Shown: one piece after another, positions 23,059 to 33,489 of the stretch
How positions within the stretch are numbered: the first letter of the stretch is position 1
How the letters are laid out: each line of letters begins with the position of its first letter
Assembly (NCBI RefSeq): GCF_036850765.1
Contig: NC_089492.1
Span: forward strand, 70,184,982-70,248,981
DNA from: Saccopteryx bilineata
Lineage: Eukaryota; Chordata; Mammalia; Chiroptera; Emballonuridae
DNA: 64,000 bases
Direction: 5' to 3'
Position numbers and translations under genes: made by a program
Notes under the pieces: model-generated
Databases searched by the model: none
The model's input: only the letters and a program-made list of their open reading frames with translations
What the model was told of the DNA's origin: nothing

Positions 23059-23140
23059 GATAGCTCATGTCTGCCAGACTCTTCTTTTTTTTTTTCCTTT
23101 TTTGGAATGTAGGAGCTAGTTAGACTAGCTGAGGTCCAGA

Positions 23141-23237
23141 ACTTTCTTCACTGTCTTCACAGGCTCTTAATTAGATATGAAAAAAATCTAACTTTTCCCA
23201 CAGTCTTTACAGATTCTCGACTAGATATGAGAAAATC

Positions 23238-23273
<36 letters not shown>
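23141..23273. repeat. Tandem pair of ~49 bp units followed by (GA)n
   Basis: 23141-23189 and 23191-23238 are two diverged copies sharing 'actt', 'cac', 'agatatga' and 'aaaatct' in register. 'agagag' runs from 23240 to 23273. Confidence 0.7.
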
Positions 23274-23278
<5 letters not shown>

Positions 23279-23635
23279 ATAACAAGAGACACAGGAAGCA
23301 AAGAACTTCTTTTCTTTTTCCCTAATATTAAAAGAGTGCATGCCAGCACCCTTGTCTGTGATAAGGGGGAAGGGCGCTGTCTTGGGTTCAGCTCCAGCCC
23401 GTCATGGCCCCATTCTCTCTGGTCCAGTACAGTAGCTGCTGCCTCCATGGTTACTGTACACTTGAAATGTGGCCGCTTCCCACTGACATGCTAGAAGTGT
23501 AACATACAAGCAGGGAAACTTAAGAGGGGACAAAAGGACAGAATATTTTATATCTCTTTAAGAAATTTTATATCGATTGCATGTTTAAATGATAATATTT
23601 TAGAAATATTGGGTTAAATAAAATCATTATTTCAC

Positions 23636-24003
23636 TTTTTTTCTTTCTTTCTTTCTTTTTTTGTTTTGCTTTGTTTTGTTTTGAGAGAGGGAGAGAGAGA
23701 GGCAAGATGAGAGAGACAGGAACATCGAGCTGCTCCTGTATGTGCCCTGACAGGGAATCAAACCAGCAACCTCCACACTCCAGGAGGACATTCCAACCCA
23801 CTGAGGTATCTGGCCAGGGCTTAATTTTTATTGATTTTTAGAGAGAAAGGGAGAGAGGGAGGAGGGAGAAGGGAAGCATTTGCTGTTTCACTCCATTGTG
23901 CATTCTTTGGTTGCTTCCTATCTGTGCCCTGACCAGGGATCGAAACCACACACTTATTGTTTCTAGACGATGCTCTTAACCAACTGAGCAAACCAGCCAG
24001 GGC
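23636..24003 (-). mobile_element. Dimeric SINE (E1-E2), antisense
   Basis: Read on the minus strand, unit 1 (24003 down to 23821) starts 'gccctggctggtttgctcag' and ends 'aaaatcaataaaaatta'. Unit 2 (23820 down to about 23636) starts 'gccctggccagatacctcag', contains 'gtggaggttgctggtttgat' and ends in an (aaac/aaag)-rich tail. Order, junction and tail match the 9955-10300 copy. Target duplications are not clear because both flanks are T-rich. Confidence 0.82.
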
Positions 24004-25199
24004 TTCTTTTTACTCTTTTTAATGTGACTACTAGAAATTGTTAAATTATACCTGTAGCTCACATTATGTCTCAATTAGGCATAAGGCTTTCAAATAATGA
24101 GAGTTAAAATGAAATTTATTCCAGATTTCTCACCCTAGAATCTCTTTATTGTTGGAATCTTGTCAAGAAAACCATGAGTAAAGGTACTAATTCTGGCAAC
24201 AAAGCTTAATGTTCACCATACATCTTAAAACATTATTCTCAAGATAACTTTCTTTCTGCTCCTTAAAAACTGAATGAAGGAACCATATTGTGTGTTCCCC
24301 AGCACTCAACAATATCATTAACTGACTTACACTAATTTAAAAAGCTGCCAGGCCTTATAGACTTGTAACTTTTAAATGAAGACAGTAATTAAAATACATA
24401 CTTTTGAAGGCATTTTTCCTTCCCAGGTGGGACTTTTAGAACTAGTATTGTTCTCTTTCCCCTATCCCACCATGCTTTTCTTGACCATTCTCGTACTTTT
24501 CTACTAATCATAGAGGAGATTTATATTTATATTATTTATTAGAAATATTACACATGCCATTCTATTTGCTGCTTTGTTTACACTTGTGCCACTATGCTAC
24601 AAACTACACTGAAATATTGCAAGCCCTGTAGGTCTATTACATTAATCTTAGTTTTATAGCAGAGCGCATTATTAAATATTTACGTGGAAAGGGGAAGCAA
24701 TCAATAGTTATAGTCTGCGCGGGGTTCTCTACAGTGAATAGGCTCATTGGCGATCCTCCCACGGTCTGGTGCAGATTTTTCAACAGAATTTGATGGTTAA
24801 TGTTTTAGTCTTATTTTTCTGTATGTAAAAGTATTCTGTACATGAATGTACAGCAGAGAGCAGTATTGACAGATTATTTAGTCACCCTTGGTTTTCAAAG
24901 GTTGATCGTTCATAAATTTTGAAGGTAAACTTCTTGTTCCATCAGGTGGCTTTTTAGGTCATGTGGATTAGTCACTTCTGGCTCTCTCACACCCATGAAC
25001 TTCAGAAAATGAGTCTGTGATCCAAAGGCTTTTTCATGAACACAGTGGGATCAGTAGTAGCATCAAAACACTATTTGCAGAGCATTTTGCATTAGCATAT
25101 GGCTGATAAATTTCACACCTCTGCATAGAGCAGTTAGCTTTTTTTTTTAATTTTTTTTTGTACAGTGAAATTATTGGTTTCTATTCTATTATATTGAAA
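24004..25199. other. Unrecognised stretch
   Basis: AT-rich, with no open frame above 60 codons and no repeat I can name. Confidence 0.45.
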
Positions 25200-25815
25200 G
25201 GGCACTAAATTTGGAATCAGTAGGTTTGGATTCAAAGCATAGTTGCCACTTATTATCTATGTTCTCTTGAGCAACCACTTGTTATACTAGACCCTGTTGT
25301 TCCTCAACCAGGCCTGGGCCCCTCTTCCCAGATCTGTGCACCCACCATCTACAGCTCTGAGTGTTGGCTGCTAAGGGAGCAGAGCTGTCCCCTATTTGTG
25401 AAAGGCCAACAGGAGCTACCTTGCCTGGGAAGTTACATATCACACCCATCTCCACCGGGGCAGCCTGCAGCCAGTGACTGACCTGGCATGAGGTAGGAAA
25501 GGCCAGCTCTCCTACCTTAAGGTGGGTCCAACTCTGTGATCAACATGCTCCTGAGCTCCCTGTGGTCTGGGGCTGAGCTGGTCTCCCCCTAAGACCGTGT
25601 TCTCACATGGCCTTTTCCTTGTTCCTTCCTGCTGTCCCCAGGGCCCCTTCTGAAAGCCCTCTTCAGTGAGCAAGAAGTTCTGCCTAGGCTCTGCTTTAGG
25701 GAACCTAACTTAAGTAACCCCTAATTCTGAGCCTCAGTTTCTGTATCTGTAAAGTGAGGGTAATAGTTGACCCATAGGATTATTGTAAGAATTAATTGCT
25801 CTATCATATTAAAGT
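25200..25815 (+). repeat. MIR SINE in two halves
   Basis: 25200-25289 carries the MIR 5' and core part ('ggaatcagtaggtttggatt', 'gccacttattatctatgttc'). 25726-25815 carries the remainder ('ctgagcctcagtttctgtat', 'ctgtaaagtgagggtaatag'). The two halves are in order and on the same strand, separated by an LTR-like insert of about 435 bp. Confidence 0.6.
25290..25725 (+). mobile_element. Probable ERVL-class solo LTR inserted in MIR
   Basis: The block has 'ggcatgaggtaggaaaggcc', 'ccaactctgtgatcaacatg' and the end phrase 'ggctctgctttagggaacct', which resemble an old ERVL-type mammalian LTR in sense. No internal retroviral sequence follows. Exact termini and target duplication could not be fixed. 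Confidence 0.5.
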
Positions 25816-26719
25816 ACTTTGTTGCCCAGAAAGAATTAAACAAATCTAAGCTATTGCCGTCAGTGTTATTACTAAAACTAATGAGAACAAGCTGATTTTT
25901 AAAAAATCCTCTGGGACTTATTATGCCAACTCTCCCAACATGTGCTATGAAATGCCCTTATTGGGTGCCTCAAAGTGACAGACTCTTCTCTGCACCTTCG
26001 CATTAGCCTGACTTGAGTGGAAAATTTCCCAGTTACTTCCAAGTTCATGTTTTCCACACAAGTGGATAGACACTTCCATAATATTCAGCTTTCTTATTTC
26101 ACCCTCCTCACTATCTATGGGTACTTCTATGCCTACTATTAATGGAATTTATTCTCATTATTATAAAGGAAAAAAATGAAAACAACTTAATTGTAAATTC
26201 AAGGCACTTTCTTCCAATTAAATTAAAAACATTTAGGGCTATTTTGCTTCAATTCCAGTGAGACGTTTACTTCGTTGTTTCTGGAGTATTTATTTACTTA
26301 TTCTTGTAGAGCATCTAATTGCTTCCTGAACTGGTCGATCTTAATCAGGAAAGCTATTAAGGCATTCCCTAAACTGAATCTTGCTACCCTTTGAATGCTG
26401 TGCATTTTTCCTAAACAGGAAAAATCAAATCAAAATGAAAAACATCTCATATTTCTACACACTCCCTGAGCAAATACAACTCAGACACAATATGCAAGTG
26501 GTGGTTATATATTTTTTAAAACTGTTAAGAGAAAGTTATTTAAAATTTGGCTTTTGATGTTCATTTTCAGCCTGGAGACTGTGATATTCGTTAAGGGTTG
26601 ACCTTATGGAACAGAATTTTTTTTTTAATTCTGAAAGATAAGTTTCATATTTTAGAAGGGAAAAGCCAAGGATGGGCACTTTTTCAGATTTTCACAATGC
26701 CTTGAAGAGTTAGAACTCA
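25816..26719. other. Unrecognised stretch
   Basis: 26617-26672 matches 29502-29555 (shared 'ttaattctgaaagata' and 'ggaaaagccaa'), so at least this part is a dispersed repeat. Nothing else is assigned. Confidence 0.4.
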
Positions 26720-27110
26720 CTGACTCACTTAACAATTACCACGTTCTTAGTAGGTGCCAAACTCTGTGCTAAGAACATGGTTATCAGAAACATAAAGAAA
26801 GCCCACCTTCTTAAAGTACAATGTAGATAGCAATGTGGAGATGGGTTTTAATCAGGGAATGAGTAAATGTCTCAGTGGCAGATGCCACTGGGAGAGTGAA
26901 AGTTGAGCAACTCCAAGTTATCAGAAAGGACTTCCCAAAGAAATGACCGTTAAGCTGACATTGGAGAAAAAGTAGGAGGAAGTAGAGGAAGGAAGAGCAT
27001 TCCAAGTAGAAAGACTAGCATGTGCAAAGGCACTGTGGCCAGAGGGATCATGATCAATATGTCACAGGTAGTGCTGGAAGGCCTAAGATAATAAGACAAG
27101 TATTCAATTT
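26720..27110 (-). repeat. L2-type repeat, antisense
   Basis: 'taggtgccaaactctgtgct' is followed by 'ggacttcccaaagaaatgac', 'gagcattccaagtagaaaga' and 'gcaaaggcactgtggccaga'. This is the order seen in antisense copies of mammalian L2 3' sequence. Confidence 0.55.
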
Positions 27111-27599
27111 AAAAACAACTCTATGAACACAACAGAAAAAGGGAAGAGGTCACTCAACTAGGAGTCATCTTAATACAATGAAAATGTATTTTGTGTATGC
27201 AAGGTGTGTGTTCACTTTAGGTCCAGGAGGCTTTCCCTGTAGGGACCCCACCAAAATCTCCCAGCTCCATTGCACTAGTCCCTCCATCACACCTGCCTCT
27301 CCAAGGCCACCCTTGGTCAATCTTTAGTTGCTCTCCCACCAAAGCCACTAAAAGCAGTTAGAGCCTTATCACATGGCTACATGTATTGAAACTTAAATTT
27401 TTTCTCCACTGTAGCTTCCCAGGTAGGACGCCAGGCATGACTATGCTTTAAACCGCCAGAGTTGATCCTTGCTTGCAGGACATAACTGGATTTTGCGTAC
27501 AGAGCCCTCTGAGACTGAACTAGCTATTATTTCCCCCTGCATCGTTACATCCCAGCAACTCCAGTATGCTATTGGTTTCACCAGAATTTTCATCAAAAT
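27111..27599. other. Unrecognised stretch
   Basis: I see no gene or named repeat. Confidence 0.4.
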
Positions 27600-27900
27600 T
27601 GGCACACACCATAATGTTTCCAGCTACTGACCCTTCCTTCCCTTCAACACTCAGCTCAGTCAGCCCCTCCCCCAGGAAGACTTTTCTAACCTCTCACTGC
27701 CCCCCAGTGAGTTTCTGCCCCTCCTCTGTGTTCCAATATCATCTTTCCATATTCTTTGTTGAATTTTCCGTATTACTAAAATCATTCAGTTACCTATCAG
27801 TATCCCCCACTCAACTAGAGTCAGAGTTCCACAAAGGCAAATGCATGAGCTATTTTTCTTCTATATATCTAGGGACTCGCATAACTTTAGGCAAATAAAA
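27600..27900 (+). repeat. L2 LINE 3' region, sense
   Basis: 'aggaagacttttctaacctc', 'ccccactcaactagagtcag' and 'agttccacaaaggcaaatgc' follow the usual sense L2 order ending near 'taggcaaataaaaatgattt'. The 110-codon open frame through it is incidental. Confidence 0.6.
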
Positions 27901-28043
27901 ATGATTTGGGGACGTAACTGAGCAGGCTGTGGATCAGTTTGCTCTCCAGATCCATTAAATGAACTATCCAGGAATCTAGACCAGCGTTGTCAAATGCAAA
28001 TAGAATAATGCAAGCCACCTTTTAGATTTTCTAGTAGTACATT

Positions 28044-28248
28044 AGCCCTGACTGAGTGGCTCAGTGGATAGAGTGTTCTCCTGGTACGCTGAGGCCATGG
28101 GTTCTATTCCCTGTCAGGGCACATCCGAGAAGCAACCAAAGAGTGCACAACTAAATGGAACACCTAAGTGGAACAAAGTGTTGATACTTTTCTCTTTCTC
28201 TCTCTCCCTTACCCACCTCGTAAAATTAATGAAAAAATTTTAAATTAT
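28044..28248 (+). mobile_element. SINE, family E1 (monomer)
   Basis: Head 'gccctgactgagtggctcag', B-box region 'gggttctattccctgtcagg', then 'agaagcaaccaaagagtgca' and an AT-rich end. 'ttttctagta' at 28027-28036 and 28249-28258 may be part of the target duplication. It shows that unit E1 also exists alone. Confidence 0.8.
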
Positions 28249-28258
28249 TTTTCTAGTA

Positions 28259-28730
28259 ACCACATCAAAAAAATAAACAGGTAAAATTAACAGTAACAAT
28301 ATATTTTCTTTATCCCACTATATCCAACATGTTCTCATTTTAACATGTAAAAATTATTCATGTTACATTCTCTTTTTTCCTAAGTGTCCGAAATCTAGTG
28401 TGCCATTTAGATCCCAGTTCGGACCGATCACATTTGAAGTCTTCAGTGGCCACTGGTGGCTGGCGGCCGCCCCCTTGGACAGTGCAGATCTGGAGAGTTA
28501 GCACCCTGGTAAGGCCAGCAACATCGAAACCTGAACAAGGCGAACAGAACCAGCCTGAGCCTCACTGAAAAGATTTTAAGTGAGATGATTGAGAATTTTG
28601 AAGCTTTTGAATTCTCTCTCATTTGGCTTTCTGTGCTAAAGGGGTAAAATGTTTCTAGCAGTTTCTATATCTAGAACTATCTAGCTATCGATAGATAATA
28701 TTTAAAGATAAAGTACTGTTATCACTTGAT
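28259..28730. other. Unrecognised stretch
   Basis: No gene or named repeat. A small GC-rich patch at 28430-28500 ('ggtggctggcggccgccccc') contains a NotI-like site but no promoter context I can support. Confidence 0.4.
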
Positions 28731-28747
28731 TTTAAAAAGCCAGCATT

Positions 28748-28958
28748 GGCCTGACCTGTGGTGGCGCAGTGGATAAAGCGTCGACCTGGAAATGCTGAGG
28801 TCGCCGGTTCGAAACCCTGGGCTTGCCTGGTCAAGGCACATATGGGAATTGATGCTTCCAGCTCCTCCCCCCCTTCTCTCTGTCTCTCCAATGTCTCTCT
28901 CTCTCTCATCCCTAAAAAATGAATAAAAAAAAAAGAAATCAAACAAAAATAAAAAAAA
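28748..28958 (+). mobile_element. SINE, family C, with perfect target duplication
   Basis: Head 'ggcctgacctgtggtggcgc', B box 'gccggttcgaaaccctgggc', 'ggcacatatgggaattgatg', a CT-rich stretch and an A-rich tail. The 17 bp 'tttaaaaagccagcatt' is repeated exactly at 28731-28747 and 28959-28975. Intact CpGs and flanks suggest a recent insertion. Confidence 0.94.
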
Positions 28959-29126
28959 TTTAAAAAGCCAGCATTTCCTCTACTTTTTCAGGCATCATTT
29001 TTCTTGGTTCTAAAACTATAGATGTAGTTATTGATATGAGATATCTGAATATGTTATATATCTTGTACCAATTTGAAATAATTGGAGGCAGTTAAATAGC
29101 ATTGTGAGCGTAATTTTCTTATTATT

Positions 29127-29489
29127 ATTTTTTAGCTAAAGAGAGAGACAGAGATGGAGACAGACAAGAAGGGAGAAAGATGAGAAGCATCAACTTATAG
29201 TTGCAGCACCTTAGTTGTTTATTGATTGCTTCTCATACGTACCTTGACCCGGGGGCTCCAGCCAAGCCAGTGATCCCTTGCTCAATCCAGTGACCTTGGG
29301 CTTCAAGGCAGTGACCTTTGGGCTCCAAACCAGTGACAATGGGGTCATGTCTATGATCCCTCACTCAAGACAGTGACCCTGCACTCAAGGTGGTGAGCCA
29401 GCGCTCAAGCTGGTGACCTCGGGGTTTCAACCTGGGTCCTCAGCATCCCAGATCAACACTCTATCCATTACTCCACCAACTAGTCAGGT
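29127..29489 (-). mobile_element. SINE, family D, antisense
   Basis: Runs from a (ga)-rich end through 'gatgagaagcatcaacttat', 'ttgattgcttctcatacgta', several 'cagtgacc' units and 'ggggtttcaacctgggtcct' to the head complement 'ctccaccaactagtcagg'. Diverged from the other D copies. Confidence 0.85.
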
Positions 29490-29819
29490 GAGATTAATTT
29501 GTTTTTAATTCTGAAAGATAGTGTTTATATTTCAGAACGGAAAAGCCAACAAATGGAATATTTTATCTAGTGATATATCTCTCCTTGTTTCCAGAATCAA
29601 CATGATAGCCTTTCTTGATTGATTGATTTATTAATAGCCCTGAGTGAGTGACTCAGCAAAGGATCCTGCCTCCCCACCCCCAGCACAGAAACACATGGAA
29701 ACACAGGAGTAAATGGCATAGGTAGAAAGACAGTGATTCTCTTTAATTTGTATGATATCCTTTGCACCCAGTTCAAGGACTGAGATGTATTTATTGAGAA
29801 ATATATTCTCATGTCATTT

Positions 29820-30720
29820 ATTCTTGTACTCACTTCTCATTAAATATGTACTGAGCACTCACCATGTGCAGACGTGTGCCGGGCCCTTGGACTGGCGATC
29901 ACTGCGCCCAGGAGCGTGCAGCATCTTGGAGAAGTCAGATGCTTACAAGCCTGTGACATGTCTGGTGAAAGGTGCAGGAGCTTTGAGAAATAAGCTGGAA
30001 CTCCAGGGCCTTAGATAAGGCCTTCCCAAAGAAAGATCACTTAGGTGAGACCTAGAGGAGAAGAAGTTGGCCACTTGAATAATAGAGACAGAACAGCCAG
30101 GCAAAAGAAAGAGCATGAGGAAGACCCAAATTTAAGAGCACATGTGGGCCCTGGTCAGTGGCTCAGTGGACAGTGCGTCAGCCCCATGTATGGACATCCC
30201 GAGTTGATTCCCAGTCAGGGCACACAGGAGAAGTGACCATCTGCTTCTCTACCCCTTCTTTCCCCCTACCCTTCTCACAGCCAATGGCTTGATTGGTTTG
30301 AGCATGGCCTCGGGCACTGAAAATAGCTTGGATTGTCCGAGTGTTTGCATCAGGCACTAAAAATAGTTTGGTAATCAAGCATCGACCCCAGATGGGATTG
30401 CCTGTCCTGGCACATGCAGGAGTTTGCCTCACCATCTCCCCTCCTCTCACAAAAAAAAAAAGCACACATGGTGGTCCTAGCTTTCAAAAGCTGAACTGTC
30501 AGAAACTGAAAGGACATTATGAGTGGAGGGTGGAAGTTAAGGGTTTATGGTGGTAAATGAGACTGGAGAGTAGGCCAGGGCGGAGTCAGCTCATGAAGAG
30601 CTGAAATGTTACAGTCACAGGTGCCTGTGACATGGCTGATTGCAATCAGTATAATGAAGGCTAGAACCAGGGCTGGAGGGGCAGTGTCTGCCTGGAATGG
30701 GAGTAGGTAGAAGAAACAGA
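29820..30720 (-). repeat. L2-type repeat, antisense, split by a SINE
   Basis: Left part: 'tactgagcactcaccatgtg', 'ggccttcccaaagaaagatc' and 'agagcatgaggaagaccc'. The right part after 30475 continues with 'gactggagagtaggccaggg'. The order is that of antisense L2. A family B SINE sits in the middle at 30147-30461. Confidence 0.5.
30147..30461 (+). mobile_element. SINE, family B
   Basis: Head 'ggccctggtcagtggctcag', B-box region 'gagttgattcccagtcaggg', 'ccatctgcttctctacccct', 'ccaatggcttgattggtttg' and an A tail. Flanks 'agcacatgtgg' (30137-30147) and 'agcacacatggtgg' (30461 on) are near matches and probably the target duplication. Confidence 0.85.
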
Positions 30721-30889
30721 AACAATGGGCAGGATGGCAGGTGGTATGAAGACAAAGGGGCAAGGGAGAATGAAGAGTCAGAAAAAAAGTTAGAGGACTT
30801 TGTTAATCCCAGGGAGAGATGAAGACTAGATATGAACCCATGATCATGACGCGCTAACCTGGGAGAGAGATCCTGCATCACAAAATTTA

Positions 30890-31060
30890 GACTATTTAGG
30901 CCCTGTGCATATATTATCTAATTTAATTCTCCTGACCGCATATTTTGCAATGTGGAAACTGAAGTTCAGAGTGGTTTTGTAACTTGCCCAAGGTTATATA
31001 TTAGCAAGTGATTTGTGCAGGAGGGAAATAAACTCAGCTTTGTCAGGCCACAGTGTCCTC
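30890..31060 (-). repeat. MIR-type repeat, antisense
   Basis: 'taatttaattctcctgaccg', 'gtggaaactgaagttcagag' and 'aacttgcccaaggttatata' resemble the reverse complement of the MIR core. Confidence 0.5.
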
Positions 31061-31097
31061 ACTCTTTATACCAAGCTCATCAAAACAGGGACTCTTA

Positions 31098-31455
31098 TGC
31101 CTGACCGGGTGGTGGCGCAGCAGATAGAGCATCAGACTGGGATGCGGAAGACCCAGGTTCGAGACCCCAAGGTCGCCAGCTTGAGTGCAGGCTCATCTGG
31201 TTAGAGCAAAAGCTCACCAGCTTGGACCCAAGGTTGCTGGCTCAAGCAAGGGGTTACTCAGTCTGCTGAAGGCCTACGGTCAAGGCACATAAGAGAAAGC
31301 AATCAATGAACAACAAAGTGTCGCAACAAAAAACTGATAATTGATGCTTCTCATCTCTCTTCCTGTCTGTCTGTCCCTGTCTATCCCTCTCTCTGACTCT
31401 CACTCTGTCTCTGTAAAAAAAAAAGAAAGAAAGAAAAAAAAGGGGGTGGGGTGGG
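31098..31455 (+). mobile_element. SINE, family D
   Basis: Head 'tgcctgaccgggtggtggcg', B box 'cccaggttcgagaccccaag', 'aaagcaatcaatgaacaaca', 'ttgatgcttctcatctctct' and an A/G-rich tail. The 10 bp 'gggactctta' repeats at 31088-31097 and 31456-31465. Confidence 0.9.
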
Positions 31456-31465
31456 GGGACTCTTA

Positions 31466-31837
31466 CAATGAATACTACTCAGTTGTGAGAAAAGATGAAA
31501 TACTGCCATTTGAGACAACAGGAGATTTTTTTCATCATGCTAAGCAAAATAAGTCAGACTTAAAAAGTCAAGAACCATATCATTTCACTCGTATTTGAGG
31601 TATAAAACCGAAAGCAACTAACGAACAAATAAAAAATCAAAAAGAACTCTTAAACACAGAGAACAGCATAGTGATTACCAAGGGAAAGGGGGCTGGAGGA
31701 GGTAAATGGTGATGGAAGGAGACTTTGGGTGGTGAACACACAATACACTATACATATGATGTATTATAGAACAGTACACCTGAAACCTACATCATTTTAT
31801 TAAGCACTGTCACCCCAATAAATTCAATTTTAAAAAG
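31466..31837 (+). mobile_element. L1 LINE 3' end, sense, 5'-truncated
   Basis: Begins 'caatgaatactactcagttg' (end of ORF2), continues through 'gtcaagaaccatatcatttc' and ends 'caccccaataaattcaattt' followed by A's. The same 3' end type is found at 34779-35530. Confidence 0.85.
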
Positions 31838-32722
31838 TTGTATTGGAAAAGTTGTTAATGTTAAAACTGAGAATTTTGCTACTTTACCTCATTACGTGCC
31901 TAAGTATTGTAGTCATAAGATGATATAGGTACGTTGCTTTGCACTGGCAGAAACAATGGTGACATGCATTAATCCACGTGTTTATTATTTCAACTCATAG
32001 TTCTGTGTTTTGAAGCATTAACCAAATTAAATTGTGCTGGCCCAGTAATATTTTATAAGCTGTATAATTTTAAGATTTGTCTTATAAGGAGGCCATAATC
32101 AAGTCCATTAAAAACAGCACTACACTAATTTTTATAAAAAGAAGATCACTTTTGCCAAAAAAAAAAAATACTTAGATCAAGAAGTAACTTGAACTCTGCC
32201 ATGATGTGCAATTTTACTGTTTTTGTTTTGTTTTGTTCTTTTACTGAAGTGGTAAAACCATTTTTTATCATGTCATTTTTAAAGTGTTAAGGCACAGAAG
32301 CGAGGCAGGAATTTTCCCACAGAACTAAGCAGAGCTCAGCGGGCAGCCCAGGTTTGCTTTCCTTCGTGGCTTCATGCTGAGGTCACAGCCCTGTGGTGAA
32401 ATGAAGCTTATAAGAAAAAGAAGTGCAACCAACATGGACAATCTATGAGGTTTCAAAGTAGTTGTCACCATCAATCTATAAAGGCTCCCCCTCTGGAACT
32501 ACTCTGATTACCAGCAGCCTTGCAACATTATCACAGACCAGGACCTCCAGGGAATATGGTTTCTATTGTGACCTCTTCTCCTGAGCACAGATTGTCTTAC
32601 AGTGGTATGAGTTGCCTCTCTCTCTCTCTTTCTATCTCTCTCTCTCTCTCTGGTAACTTTCCCTGAATAAATGCAGACTTTCTAAGAATGTAATATTCTC
32701 TGTTTTCTGGACTCTTTTTGTC
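31838..32722. other. Unrecognised stretch with (TC)n at 32615-32651
   Basis: I see no gene or named repeat apart from the CT microsatellite in 'gttgcctctctctctctctt' and beyond. Confidence 0.4.
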
Positions 32723-32730
32723 ATGTAAAT

Positions 32731-33081
32731 CAGTGGTCCCCAACCTCTTTTGGACCATGGACCCGTTTAATGTCAGAAAATATTTTCACAGACCGGCCTT
32801 TAGGGTAGGACAGCTAAATGCACAAAATAAAATTATGCGACCGGCATAAAAACTGTGGTATTTTTAAATATAATTGTCAAACTTACGAGACAAGCCTCAA
32901 GAGTGAGTCTTAGACGGATGTAACAGAGGGAATCTGGTCATTTTTTAAAAATAAAACATTGTTCAGACTTAAATATAAATAAAACAGAAATAATGTAAGT
33001 TACTTATTCTTCCTCTGCGGACCAGTACCAAATGGCCCACAGACCAGTACTGGTCCACAACCCGGGGGTTGGGGACCGTGG
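32731..33081 (-). mobile_element. Non-autonomous hAT transposon, second copy
   Basis: Starts 'cagtggtccccaacctcttt' and ends 'gggggttggggaccgtgg'. The 8 bp 'atgtaaat' flanks it exactly at 32723-32730 and 33082-33089. Its interior is the reverse complement of the 22404-22700 copy (shared 'tgtcagaaaatattttcaca' and 'ggaccagtaccaaatggccc') plus roughly 50 extra bases. No transposase frame. Confidence 0.92.
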
Positions 33082-33089
33082 ATGTAAAT

Positions 33090-33489
33090 TACTCTTGGCT
33101 TCATGAATGGGACTTTGAGTCTTGTTTCCCTCCAGCAGTGATACAGGATTCCACAGATGCTGAGATGATTGCTCCTGCAACATGTCCTCATAGGTGAGCC
33201 CTAAATCCTTTAGTTCTCACAATACTGCCTCCAATGTGTAAAGCATGAGTCTCCTAAAGAAAAAAAGCAAAAAACACATTGTGAATCTGGACACAAAAGT
33301 GTCTGGTCTCCCCACATTCCTAGGAGGGAGAAAGAGAGTAAAGAGGTTTGCCACAGTTATTGCCATCCTGCAGAAGAAAAGGAGTAAACGTGGCCAACCC
33401 CAGATTCCTCAGGGGGTAGAAGCAGCGAGGAGAATTCGACTGTGGGATGTTATCAAGCAGTACTGTTCTCTCGTAAGTTTTCAGTATAT
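33090..33489. other. Unrecognised stretch
   Basis: An 87-codon open frame at 33245-33508 (+) is lysine/arginine-rich and matches no family I know; I treat it as chance. Confidence 0.4.

Noticed and set aside
28440..28475. Small CpG-rich promoter
   Set aside because: The GC patch is too short and isolated, with no adjacent transcript evidence.
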